Source of the DNA: DAIOEK01 sp964648485
GTDB lineage: Bacteria; Chloroflexota; Anaerolineae; Anaerolineales; Anaerolineaceae
Direction of reading: 5' to 3'
Assembly (NCBI GenBank): GCA_964648485.1
Contig: CAZYOF010000001.1
Location: forward strand, 124,001 to 188,000
DNA length: 64,000 nt
Shown: piece after piece, positions 25,481-34,014 of the stretch
How the letters are laid out: each line of letters begins with the position of its first letter
Position numbering within the stretch: position 1 is the first letter of the stretch
Notes under the pieces: model-generated
Database searches by the model: none
What the model was told of the DNA's origin: nothing
The model's input: only the letters and a program-made list of their open reading frames with translations
Translations under genes and position numbers: made by a program

Positions 25481-27592
25481 ATGTTATCTTACCCGCGTTC
25501 TGAAAATAAATTAACCCGCCGTCAGCAATCGTTGAAGGTATTTGTTCTGGTACTTTCTGCAATATTTGCACTGGTAATACTAAATTCACCCATTTCATCC
25601 AGATCGGGTGTGTATACGATTAAATCTGGTGATGTGGCGATACAAGATATTCAATCGCCACGCACTTTTACATACGCAAGTGAGATCCTCACTCAGAAAT
25701 CCCGGCAACAGGCAAGTTCAGCTATTCCTTCTGTTTATTTGCCAGTTGATCCGGCTATAAAGAAACAACAACTTGAAAAATTAAATGAAGTTCTTGGTTA
25801 CATCTCAAATGTCAGAGATGATTCTTACGCGACCAATGAGCAAAAAATAAAAGACCTATCTCAAATGGCAGATGTTCGCCTTTCTGATGAATCAATCCAG
25901 AGGATATTATCACTTACCAATACTCGCTGGGCAGCCATTAAAGCTGAAACCTTTAATGTACTGGATGATGCCATGCGCATTACCATCCGGGAAGACAATC
26001 TGGAATCGACCAGGCGAAATATCGTCTCTCTGGTTGATATCTCCTTCCCAACAGATCAGGTGAAACTGATCACTGAGATTGTATCACCCCTCATCACGGC
26101 AAACAGCCTTTTCAGCCCGGAATTGACCGCTCAGGCGAAAGCAGAAGCTGAACAGAAGGTAGAACCAGTTACCAGATCATTCATTATGGGGCAATTAATT
26201 GTCCAGCGTGGACAGATAGTAAGACCAGAAGATATCGAAGTATTAGAATTCCTTGGCTTAACCGGTCAGGATAACCGTTTAATGAATTTCCTGGCGTCCC
26301 TCAGTCTGGTTGGAGTATTAAGTATTTTTGTGGTTTTATATTCAATCCGCCGTCGTGCTAATCCCCTGGATGATTTGCGAAGTGTGGCATTAATTGCCAT
26401 TCTGTTTAATGTTTTCCTGTTACTAGCACGATTTGTAATACCATATCGGGTTATTATGCCATTCATTTTTCCAATGGCAGCTTTTGGTTTAACCCTGGCA
26501 ACAGCTTTCAACCTTGAGACAGGTCTGGTTTTCTCGCTGATTCTCAGTATTCTAACCGGGTATGGTTTACCCGGCTCTCTGGAAATTACAGTATTTTATA
26601 TTTTAGGTAGTATTACTGGTTTACTCGTTCTGGGTCGTGGTCGAAAAATAAGCTCTTTCTTCTACGCCAGCATGGTGATCACCGCCGCGAACATCCTGGT
26701 GGTACTTGCATTTCGACTGGGAGATCCCTCATCGGATTGGGTTGGATTGATTACTCTGGCAGGTGCATCACTCACCAATGGACTTGCATCTGCGAGCTTG
26801 ACCCTCATATTGCAATATGTTTTATCTCAAGCACTAGGGATAACTACAGCATTACAACTGCTTGAAATTTCACGGTCCGATCATCCCTTACTGCAATATA
26901 TCTTAAGGAAAGCTGCAGGTACGTATCAGCATAGTCTGCAGGTGGCGAATCTTGCTGAACAGGCAGCGGAAAAGATTAATGCAGATTCATTACTGGTGCG
27001 GGTCGGTGCCTTGTATCATGATGCAGGCAAAGCTATGAACCCCCAGTTTTTTATTGAGAATCAAGTGCGGGGGAGCGAAAATCCGCATGATGGTCTAGAT
27101 CCCGCAATCAGTGCATCCATTATTATTAAGCATGTCACAGATGGGCGCGAGTTGGGAAGGAAATTTCACCTGCCGCCCAGAATCATCGATTTTATGCTCG
27201 AACATCATGGATCAAGGATTACACATTACCAATATAACCGTGCGGTTGAAGATGCGGGTGGACAAATCAACAAAGTGAATGCTGACCTTTTCCGCTATCC
27301 GGGTCCGGCACCGCGCTCGCGCGAGACAGCGATATTAATGCTTGCAGATGGATGTGAAGCAAGGGCAAGAGCAGAATTACCAAAATCCGATGAGGAAATT
27401 GAAATATTAATAAAAAAAGTCTTTGATATGACCATCAAAGAAGATCAGCTTGTAAATACAAAACTAACCTTATCTGATTTAACCATAATCGCCGATTCCT
27501 TTAAACGGACACTGATGGGCGTTTATCATCAACGGATTACCTATCCTGAATTACCAGAACAACCGGAAACTTTACCTGAAAATCAACCATGA
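25481..27592 (+). CDS. 7TM-7TMR-HD membrane phosphodiesterase (PgpH-like)
   Basis: A 703-residue membrane protein. A first membrane helix (about 20-40) is followed by a large outer 7TMR-HDED domain (about 45-270), seven membrane helices (about 280-470) and a cytoplasmic HD domain. The HD domain has HSLQVANLAEQAA, YHDAGKAMNPQFFIENQ and EHHG. Relatives such as PgpH hydrolyse cyclic di-AMP. The ATG at 25481 has AAGGG upstream; a longer frame overlaps yqeY. It is followed by ybeY with an ATGA overlap, the same order as yqfF-ybeY in Firmicutes. Confidence 0.93.
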   Translation: MLSYPRSENKLTRRQQSLKVFVLVLSAIFALVILNSPISSRSGVYTIKSGDVAIQDIQSPRTFTYASEILTQKSRQQASSAIPSVYLPVDPAIKKQQLEKLNEVLGYISNVRDDSYATNEQKIKDLSQMADVRLSDESIQRILSLTNTRWAAIKAETFNVLDDAMRITIREDNLESTRRNIVSLVDISFPTDQVKLITEIVSPLITANSLFSPELTAQAKAEAEQKVEPVTRSFIMGQLIVQRGQIVRPEDIEVLEFLGLTGQDNRLMNFLASLSLVGVLSIFVVLYSIRRRANPLDDLRSVALIAILFNVFLLLARFVIPYRVIMPFIFPMAAFGLTLATAFNLETGLVFSLILSILTGYGLPGSLEITVFYILGSITGLLVLGRGRKISSFFYASMVITAANILVVLAFRLGDPSSDWVGLITLAGASLTNGLASASLTLILQYVLSQALGITTALQLLEISRSDHPLLQYILRKAAGTYQHSLQVANLAEQAAEKINADSLLVRVGALYHDAGKAMNPQFFIENQVRGSENPHDGLDPAISASIIIKHVTDGRELGRKFHLPPRIIDFMLEHHGSRITHYQYNRAVEDAGGQINKVNADLFRYPGPAPRSRETAILMLADGCEARARAELPKSDEEIEILIKKVFDMTIKEDQLVNTKLTLSDLTIIADSFKRTLMGVYHQRITYPELPEQPETLPENQP

Positions 27593-28053
27593 TATCTATC
27601 ACTATCAAACCAGCATATCGAAAACACAATTTAGATGAAGTTATTCTTCACTCTGCAACCATTTGCCTGGAAAACGAAGGAAAACCTGGTGACGTAGGCA
27701 TACTGGTTACTGGTGATAAGGAGATACGATCTTACAATCTGAATTATCGCGGAATTGATGCTCCTACGGATGTTTTATCCTTTGAAAATGGTGAAGTGAA
27801 CCCTGAGACGGGAAATATCTACTGGGGAGATATCATCATTTCTTGTCAGACTGCTTTACGTCAATCTGATGAAGAGAATCATGCTCTCACGGAAGAAATC
27901 TCTCTTCTGGTAGTGCATGGAATACTTCATTTGCTCGGCTACGACCATCAAGATAATGAAGGCAGGGAAACTATGTGGACCCGACAGGCTGACATCTTAT
28001 CTTCAATGGGTATATCAATAGATAGTTTTCCCAATCTGGAAAAGCTGGGATGA
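27589..28053 (+). CDS. ybeY: Endoribonuclease YbeY (rRNA maturation factor)
   Basis: A 154-residue metalloprotein with the zinc signature HGILHLLGYDHQDNE (H-x3-H-x5-H) near 122-136. YbeY takes part in 16S rRNA 3'-end maturation and ribosome quality control in the cytoplasm. It overlaps the upstream 7TM-HD gene and the downstream dgkA gene by four bases each (ATGA), so all three are translationally coupled. Confidence 0.96.
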   Translation: MISITIKPAYRKHNLDEVILHSATICLENEGKPGDVGILVTGDKEIRSYNLNYRGIDAPTDVLSFENGEVNPETGNIYWGDIIISCQTALRQSDEENHALTEEISLLVVHGILHLLGYDHQDNEGRETMWTRQADILSSMGISIDSFPNLEKLG

Positions 28054-28436
28054 TCGGTCGATTTTTACTCAGGCGTCTCAGAGCATTTAAACATGCATTT
28101 GCAGGCTGGTACTATGTCTTGCAAACACAGGAAAATGCCTGGCTGCATGCCATAACAACGATTGTTGTTGTGCTTCTGGCGATTTGGTTAAAAATCGCAC
28201 CACCGGAATGGGCAGTTTTGCTGCTTGCAATTGCACTGGTGTGGACGGCAGAATTTTTAAACACAGCCCTTGAAGCAGTTGTTGATCTCGCCAGCCCGAT
28301 GAAGCACCCCCTGGCAAAAGTAGGGAAAGATGTAGGCGCGGCAGCTGTATTAATAGCTGCTCTGGCATCCGTTTTGATTGGATTAATCATCTTAGGTCCT
28401 CCTCTCTGGGAGAGACTCTCATTTTTATGGAAGTAA
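28050..28436 (+). CDS. dgkA: Diacylglycerol/undecaprenol kinase (DgkA family)
   Basis: A 128-residue protein with three membrane helices. The family signature FLNTALEAVVDL with its conserved Glu-Asn residues lies in the middle helix region. The N-terminal amphipathic part FKHAFAGWYYVLQTQENAW is typical of the Gram-positive undecaprenol kinases. It phosphorylates lipid alcohol at the membrane. The gene order ybeY-dgkA is conserved in many bacteria. Confidence 0.93.
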   Translation: MIGRFLLRRLRAFKHAFAGWYYVLQTQENAWLHAITTIVVVLLAIWLKIAPPEWAVLLLAIALVWTAEFLNTALEAVVDLASPMKHPLAKVGKDVGAAAVLIAALASVLIGLIILGPPLWERLSFLWK

Positions 28437-28443
28437 GGTCTCG

Positions 28444-29292
28444 ATGACAGAATCAACATTTTTATTTGGAACTGTAGGGGCACCCATCTCTACTCCTAAA
28501 AAGCCGGGTGGAAGTGTGGGGGCAATCCTTCATACCGCCTCCCTTGGATTGAGCACAATGGAGTTAGGTTGGGTTCAATCTGTAAGGGTAAGTGAAGAAA
28601 CCTGTAAAGCAATTCGGGCAGCAGCGGATGAAGCAAATATCAGATTGAGTGTACATGCACCTTACTATGTCAATCTAAATGCCACCGATGATGAATGGGC
28701 AAAATCACGCCAACGTCTGATGGATGCGGCTTATTATGGAAATCTAGCCGGCGCCACAGATATTATCTTTCATCCGGGTTCCTATTTTGGAAAACCAGTT
28801 GTCGAAGTATTGGAAACTGCATTACCACGGTTATTAGATTGCGCGAAAGAATTGGATAGCAGGTCAATTCCTGTGACTTTACGACCTGAAACAATGGGAA
28901 AATCTGCAATGCTGGGCTCGCTGGAAGATACGCTACTGATGAGTCAGATTGATGGAAATGTGCAACCTTGCCTCGACTTTGCCCATTTACATGCAAGGAG
29001 GGGAGATGGGTCAATGAACTCTTACGAGGAGTGGTGCCAGACCCTGGAAATGTACGCTGATTCTTTGGGTAAAGAGGCATTAAAGTCTCTGCATATTCAT
29101 CTGAGCGGCATAGAATACGGTCCAAAAGGGGAGAAGGAACATTTACCGATTCAGCAATCAGATATGGATGTTGAGGCTCTCTATAGCGCTTTACATAAAT
29201 TTGAATGTGGAGGAAGAATTCTTTGTGAATCGCCGATCATGGAAGAAGATGCGATTTATTTAAGAGATCTCTGGCTTAAGATGGAAAAATAA
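28444..29292 (+). CDS. TIM-barrel protein, endonuclease-IV-like
   Basis: A 282-residue AP-endonuclease-family-2 barrel. Possible metal-binding residues are visible in SVHAPYYVNL (His), IIFHPGSYFGK (His), LRPETMGK (Glu), PCLDFAHLHAR (Asp, His) and ILCESPIMEEDA (Glu). These correspond to the Nfo zinc positions, which favours a role in abasic-site repair. Xylose-isomerase-like sugar enzymes share the fold and cannot be fully excluded. It begins eight bases after dgkA and ends the plus-strand block. Confidence 0.8.
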   Translation: MTESTFLFGTVGAPISTPKKPGGSVGAILHTASLGLSTMELGWVQSVRVSEETCKAIRAAADEANIRLSVHAPYYVNLNATDDEWAKSRQRLMDAAYYGNLAGATDIIFHPGSYFGKPVVEVLETALPRLLDCAKELDSRSIPVTLRPETMGKSAMLGSLEDTLLMSQIDGNVQPCLDFAHLHARRGDGSMNSYEEWCQTLEMYADSLGKEALKSLHIHLSGIEYGPKGEKEHLPIQQSDMDVEALYSALHKFECGGRILCESPIMEEDAIYLRDLWLKMEK

Positions 29293-29294
29293 AA

Positions 29295-29326
29295 ACCTGC
29301 CCTTATGGGCAGGTCAATCTGTTTAT
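29295..29326. terminator. Bidirectional intrinsic terminator
   Basis: ACCTGCCC (29295-29302) pairs with GGGCAGGT (29307-29314) around TTAT. An A run precedes it, giving a T run for the minus-strand response regulator, and a weaker T-rich tail follows on the plus strand. It lies between converging genes. Confidence 0.85.
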
Positions 29327-29336
29327 TAGAGATATT

Positions 29337-29990
29337 TTATAAGTAATCCTTCAAATTATGCTCTACAGCATAAGCTGCGGCTTCTGCCCGGTTGGATACC
29401 TGCAGTTTGGAGAGGATGCTGCTGACATAGTTGCGAACTGTTCCTTCACCGAGGAACAAGGACTTTGCAATTTCTCGATTGGTTTTGCCTTCTGATACCA
29501 GTAGTAAGACATGTTTTTCTTGAGCGCTGAGATTTACAAATGAGGATGCTTCTTCTTCACGAACAGCTCTTCGGACTTCCTGGAAAACGCGCTGTGTGAC
29601 GGCTGGGTCCAGCATGCTCTCTCCCCTGCCAATCGTTTCCAGGGCACGGATGAGGTCTTCTCCACCAATTTGTTTTAAAACATAACCTGATGCACCAGCG
29701 CGAATAGCTGAAAATAACATTTCATCTTCAGCATAGGATGTCAGCATAATTACCCTGGTGGTTGGGTAAGCACGTGTTATTTCTGCGCAAGCATCAATTC
29801 CTGATGTGCCTGGAAGACGGATATCCATGACAACAACCTCAGGATGAAGAATTCCAACTTTTTCAATGGCTTCCCGGGCGGTACCCGCTTCACCAATAAC
29901 ATCAAATTGCGGGTGATGCTGCAACAATGCCTTCAATCCCAGCCTTACTACTTCATGATCATCAACCAGCAAAATTCGTTGTTTGGTCAT
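29337..29990 (-). CDS. NarL/FixJ-family response regulator
   Basis: A 217-residue two-domain regulator. The receiver domain (about 4-118) has LLVDDHE, the phosphoacceptor Asp in VVMDIRLPG, MLTSYAEDE and a final lysine in VLKQIG. A LuxR-type helix-turn-helix (about 150-212) has LSAQEKHVLLLVSEGKTNREIAKSL. GAGGAAGA precedes the ATG. It lies 73 bases downstream of the OmpR-type regulator; no histidine kinase gene is in the window. Confidence 0.95.
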   Translation of the reverse strand: MTKQRILLVDDHEVVRLGLKALLQHHPQFDVIGEAGTAREAIEKVGILHPEVVVMDIRLPGTSGIDACAEITRAYPTTRVIMLTSYAEDEMLFSAIRAGASGYVLKQIGGEDLIRALETIGRGESMLDPAVTQRVFQEVRRAVREEEASSFVNLSAQEKHVLLLVSEGKTNREIAKSLFLGEGTVRNYVSSILSKLQVSNRAEAAAYAVEHNLKDYL

Positions 29991-30063
29991 TTAATCTTCC
30001 TCACCCATCAGTATAAACGAGGGTTGGTTCTTCATCAAGGTTAATCGGATTAGATTTGTCCAA

Positions 30064-30795
30064 TTATTGTGTTTGTATTGCTTTATTGCGTCGAAAATCG
30101 ACAAAACGATAACCGATCCCACGTTCAGTAAGAATGTAAACCGGATTAGCGGGATCTTTTTCTAGTTTTTGGCGTAAATAATTAATGTACAACCGGACAT
30201 AATGGGGTTCATCGCGGTATTCGTAACCCCACACTTTTGCGAGGATCTGGTCATGGGTGATGACCCAGCCTGCATTTTGAACCAGATGATAGAGGAGGCG
30301 GTATTCGGTGGGGCGAAGTTTTACCAATTCGCCATCCAACCATACTTCCCTGCGGTCAAAATCAATTTTCAGGTGTTCATCCACCTCAATCAGACCTCTT
30401 ACTCCGCTGCCGGTTGTATCTGCCCGGCGTAATACAGCGCGAACTCTGCTGACCAATTCTCTCGGACTGAATGGTTTGGTGATGTAATCATCTGCGCCCA
30501 ACTCAAGCCCGTGGACTTTGTCATCTTCTTCGCTTTTTGCAGTTAACATAATAACTGGGACAGAATTAATTTCACGGATCATTTTTAATACTTCAAAACC
30601 ATCCAGATCGGGCATCATAACATCCAGAAGAACCAGGTCTGGGAGTTGATCACGAAGTACCTGGATTGCCTGGGAGCCTTTGTATGCTTCGACGACCTGA
30701 AAGCCGTCATGTTCCAGGTTGAGACGAATAAAACGAACCATCCGCTCTTCGTCATCGACTACCAGGATTTTATTACGGACTTGATCTTCAGACAT
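30064..30795 (-). CDS. OmpR/PhoB-family response regulator
   Basis: A 243-residue regulator. The receiver domain has KILVVDDEERMV, phosphoacceptor Asp in VLLDVMMPDLDG, VIMLTAKSEEDD and ITKPFSPRELV. A C-terminal winged helix (about 140-235) has LRPTEYRLLYHLVQNAG and the DNA-recognition part DEPHYVRLYINYLRQKLE. The ATG at 30795 lies one base after the stop of the 79-residue gene, indicating coupling to the signalling cluster upstream. The partner kinase is not encoded nearby. Confidence 0.95.
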   Translation of the reverse strand: MSEDQVRNKILVVDDEERMVRFIRLNLEHDGFQVVEAYKGSQAIQVLRDQLPDLVLLDVMMPDLDGFEVLKMIREINSVPVIMLTAKSEEDDKVHGLELGADDYITKPFSPRELVSRVRAVLRRADTTGSGVRGLIEVDEHLKIDFDRREVWLDGELVKLRPTEYRLLYHLVQNAGWVITHDQILAKVWGYEYRDEPHYVRLYINYLRQKLEKDPANPVYILTERGIGYRFVDFRRNKAIQTQ

Positions 30796-30796
30796 A

Positions 30797-31036
30797 TTAT
30801 TCCCGGATGAAGCTGATGACTTCCTCTTCCTCGCCAATAGGGAGAATCTCAATAAAAGTAACTCTGTTGAGTGGCCAGATAACAGTATTTACATTCGCTT
30901 CGAGATAATGTAAATCTTTTCCATCGCGACGGCGCGGATTCTTAATCGTAATCGTTTGATCGGTTGTGGCAGGTAAGGTTTCAACTTCACCTAACACCGG
31001 ATCTTCTCCGGAAATATGCATGAGTATCATTGGCAT
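30797..31036 (-). CDS. Small uncharacterised protein in the kinase/FHA cluster
   Basis: A 79-residue protein that I do not recognise. It appears to be mostly beta strand, with a basic loop NPRRRDGKDLHYLEANVNTV and an acidic end PIGEEEEVISF. There are no cysteines and no membrane segment. GGAGAG lies eight bases before the ATG. It sits 14 bases after the FHA gene and directly before the OmpR-type regulator, so it is a likely component of this cluster. Confidence 0.75.
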   Translation of the reverse strand: MPMILMHISGEDPVLGEVETLPATTDQTITIKNPRRRDGKDLHYLEANVNTVIWPLNRVTFIEILPIGEEEEVISFIRE

Positions 31037-31050
31037 GAGATATCTCTCCG

Positions 31051-31587
31051 TTATCGACGGATGGTGATTTGCATTTTAATCCGACCGAGCGCGATCATAT
31101 CACCATCTTTAAGAGGATAATTCACATTGGGTACGATCTTTTGCCCATTGATCCTGGTTCCATTCGATGAGCCCAGATCTACGATCATGACTCCTCGTTC
31201 TGTAATGCGAATGGCAGCATGCAGCCTGGAAACACCTTCTGCGTATCCCTCATATGGGGTCAAATCAATATCCGGCAGAATGGGCTGTCCATCAGTAATC
31301 CTGCCCAGAGTAAACTCGTTTTGCCCGGTTAATGGGATTATCTGGCCGCTATTGACCATTTTTAACGATAGTCCAACACTGCCTGAAGAAGTTTTGTTTG
31401 ATGGTGGTGTGCTTTCCGGAGGTGCAACACTTTCATCAGGAGGTGGAGAGATGGGAGAGGTTGCCTTTGCTTGTTTTTGCATGGGTTCTGGTTCCTTCGC
31501 TGATGTAAAAACTAACTGGGCTCCGCATTCACTGCAAAACAGAGCGCCATCAATTTCTAAATGTTTGCAATTCGGACAAGTGTTCAT
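31051..31587 (-). CDS. Zinc-ribbon and FHA domain protein
   Basis: A 178-residue cytoplasmic protein. An N-terminal zinc ribbon has CPNCKH...CSECG (residues 4-21). A low-complexity Pro/Ser linker follows (about 35-70), then a C-terminal FHA domain (about 85-178) with FTLGRI, VSRLHAAI and DLGSSNGTRING. FHA domains bind phosphothreonine, so it is probably a reader for the kinase encoded in the same cluster. Its ATG overlaps the stop of the J-domain/VWA gene by four bases. Confidence 0.92.
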   Translation of the reverse strand: MNTCPNCKHLEIDGALFCSECGAQLVFTSAKEPEPMQKQAKATSPISPPPDESVAPPESTPPSNKTSSGSVGLSLKMVNSGQIIPLTGQNEFTLGRITDGQPILPDIDLTPYEGYAEGVSRLHAAIRITERGVMIVDLGSSNGTRINGQKIVPNVNYPLKDGDMIALGRIKMQITIRR

Positions 31588-33068
31588 GATTCTTTATTCT
31601 CCAGTCCGGGGGGAAGCATTAATGATCGAGTCCCATATTTAATCCGCTTATCCCCTTCTTCGCTAAATTTACTGCTCTTCTGGATATGATCTGCTTCCTT
31701 AAGTACTGCATTTGCAAGTTCTTTTTCTCCACGCGAGAGTAAATGAGTAGCCAGATATTGTAAATGTCGAGATGCCTTTACTGTGTCTCCACTTTCCAGC
31801 TCTTCTTGAGCTTTTTCCTGCATTCGATAGAGGGTTAATTGTGAAAGGGCGTGAACAATGGGAGCAGGCATGTTTTGTGAGACTTCACTGATTGGAACAA
31901 CATCACAATTGATTGAAAATGGTACTCTCACACGTGGAATTACCCGGGTTGGTATTTGTAGTGTAACATATCCTTCGGCTACATTCACCTTTTTTGCCTT
32001 CGAATCTACCCGATCCAAACAAAATTCTACCATGATAACGAGTCTTGAGTTGATCTGCAGATTTCCCATCCGAATGGGGGTATCGGTTAGTAACGGGGCA
32101 GGTTCCGGGAAAATCCGAAAATTGTATTGAGTCTTGCCCTGACTTTGGGAACTAATTTGCATGGTAGCCTGTTCCCCATAAACCTGCTCGAGGTGCCTGT
32201 ATTTTGCTTCAAGGAATTTGCGCAGGTCATTGGGAGCCGATATATACATACAGACGCCACCACTGGTTCCAGCCAGTTCATCCAGAAACTTGTCATTCCA
32301 GTCATCGCCAATTCCCAACCCGCTGATTCCCAAACCTTCATTGGCAGTCTCTTTTGCCAATTCCAGACAGTTGGATTCATCCCCGTAGGTTCGACCATCA
32401 GTCAACAGGATGAGATGATTCAGGTAAGATGGTCTGAGATTCTGAAGATTCTGATTAACTCCCATACTTAATCCCTGGAAGATCTCAGTTGATCCACCGG
32501 TTTGGATACGGCTGATTTTTGATTCAATGTAATGAATATCTGATATGCGGGAAGGAGGTATGAGAACTTCAGCACGATCACTGAAAGTAACTATTGAAAC
32601 AATATCATCTTTGCCTAGCTGTTTTATTAATCGAATGGCATTTTCTTTCACCATTTCCATTCGTTCGCCATTCATTGAAGTTGATCTATCCAGGACAAGG
32701 GTGAGATTTAATGGGCGTTGATATGTTTTCTGAGCTGTTGCTTTTGTTCCAAGATCAAATAATCCATAGATCAGTTGAGGTTCTTTGGATGATCCAATTT
32801 TTTGTTTTGATTGAATAACCTTCAATGTAAAACCGGGATTTTCAATTTCTTCCGGCGGCATGGTCGCATCGTATTCCTGTTTCCTTGAAGGAGACGAAAG
32901 AACATCAAATGCTTTTTGAGCTTTATAGAAAGAATCTGATGCATTCAGATTGGGATTTGTGTCAGGATGATATTTTCGCGCAGCAAGATGATACGCTCCA
33001 CGTATCTCATCCTGAGTCGCGTCAAATGGAATGTCTAATACGGCGTAATAACTCTGTTCGGTGTCCAT
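31584..33068 (-). CDS. J-domain and von Willebrand factor A fusion protein
   Basis: A 494-residue protein with an unusual layout. The N-terminal J domain (about 5-68) carries the invariant HPD at 34-36 (KYHPDTNPN), so it could stimulate a DnaK ATPase. A VWA domain (about 118-300) has a complete MIDAS site: DRSTS, a threonine in GGSTE and LLTDGRT. The C-terminal part is a beta-rich region and a helical tail with a possible tetratricopeptide-like pair. It has no signal peptide. It lies between the PP2C and FHA genes. Confidence 0.9.
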   Translation of the reverse strand: MDTEQSYYAVLDIPFDATQDEIRGAYHLAARKYHPDTNPNLNASDSFYKAQKAFDVLSSPSRKQEYDATMPPEEIENPGFTLKVIQSKQKIGSSKEPQLIYGLFDLGTKATAQKTYQRPLNLTLVLDRSTSMNGERMEMVKENAIRLIKQLGKDDIVSIVTFSDRAEVLIPPSRISDIHYIESKISRIQTGGSTEIFQGLSMGVNQNLQNLRPSYLNHLILLTDGRTYGDESNCLELAKETANEGLGISGLGIGDDWNDKFLDELAGTSGGVCMYISAPNDLRKFLEAKYRHLEQVYGEQATMQISSQSQGKTQYNFRIFPEPAPLLTDTPIRMGNLQINSRLVIMVEFCLDRVDSKAKKVNVAEGYVTLQIPTRVIPRVRVPFSINCDVVPISEVSQNMPAPIVHALSQLTLYRMQEKAQEELESGDTVKASRHLQYLATHLLSRGEKELANAVLKEADHIQKSSKFSEEGDKRIKYGTRSLMLPPGLENKES

Positions 33069-33072
33069 ATCC

Positions 33073-33966
33073 TCACATTGGATATTGCACCAGGATTACA
33101 CTAATGTTATCTGGTCCTCCTGCAGCATTGGCTGCATCCACCAGCTTCTGGGATGCAACTGATAGTGTAGGTGCAGACCGAATAATGGAGAAAAGTTCAT
33201 TATCCGGCACCACACCCCAAAGACCATCACTGCATAACATTAAGTAACCTGCATTTGGGAATGGGTATGTACTAATATCTGGTTCAAAAGGTTCACTTTG
33301 ACCCAGAGCCCTATATAAAACATTTCTTTGCGGATGTTCGGCAGCTTCTTTTTCATTGATTTGTCCAAGCTCCTGCAACCTGCGGACCAGTGAATGATCG
33401 CGGGTGAGTGGTTGAACCCTGCCGTCTGAATAAATAAAGTAAGCCCGACTATCCCCTACATGCGCCAGGGTGACTTGATCGCCCATTATCAGAACCGATG
33501 TAAGAGTTGTCCCGCCCCCCGCGGCATGTTTTACAACAGCCTGTTGGGCTTCGGTTACAGCATTCTGCATCAGTTCCTGTACAGGTTCTGAAGGCATATC
33601 TGATTTAATACCCATCATGGGGATAAAAATCTTCTTTAAAAGGTAATTTGCCATGGCATTCGCGGCAACACTACTTGCCATTTCACCATGTTGGTAACCA
33701 CCCATGCCATCGGCAATTATAAACAATCCGAAAATCAGGTTTTTGGTATCACTGGAGAGATTAGAAGCAAATGTATAGACGGAGTCTTCATTATGATCAC
33801 GCTGTAAACCAATTGAGGTTGATACTCCTACCAATAACTGGGGTGAAAGCGTTAATCCAAATCCGCTGGTGACTGTTTTCAGCTGATCATCTGTCAGAGG
33901 CGCAGTTTTTACGTCGTATGGTGGAGATGATTTCTTTCGTTTGAAGATGTTAACAATTTTTTCCAC
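33073..33966 (-). CDS. PP2C-type Ser/Thr protein phosphatase
   Basis: A 297-residue metal-dependent phosphatase. Motifs are GLQRDHNEDS, ADGMGGYQHGEMAS, LAHVGDSRAYFIYSDG, LTRDHSL and CSDGLWGVV. Together they supply the conserved aspartates of the di-metal site. The start is likely the GTG at 33966, six bases after GGAG; another GTG four codons upstream overlaps that site. The first 45 residues form a basic, disordered leader. It presumably reverses phosphorylation by the kinase encoded just upstream. Confidence 0.93.
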   Translation of the reverse strand: MEKIVNIFKRKKSSPPYDVKTAPLTDDQLKTVTSGFGLTLSPQLLVGVSTSIGLQRDHNEDSVYTFASNLSSDTKNLIFGLFIIADGMGGYQHGEMASSVAANAMANYLLKKIFIPMMGIKSDMPSEPVQELMQNAVTEAQQAVVKHAAGGGTTLTSVLIMGDQVTLAHVGDSRAYFIYSDGRVQPLTRDHSLVRRLQELGQINEKEAAEHPQRNVLYRALGQSEPFEPDISTYPFPNAGYLMLCSDGLWGVVPDNELFSIIRSAPTLSVASQKLVDAANAAGGPDNISVILVQYPM

Positions 33967-34014
33967 AGAGCACTCCACAAATATAAAATTTGCTCGGCTT
34001 ATTACTTAATTCCA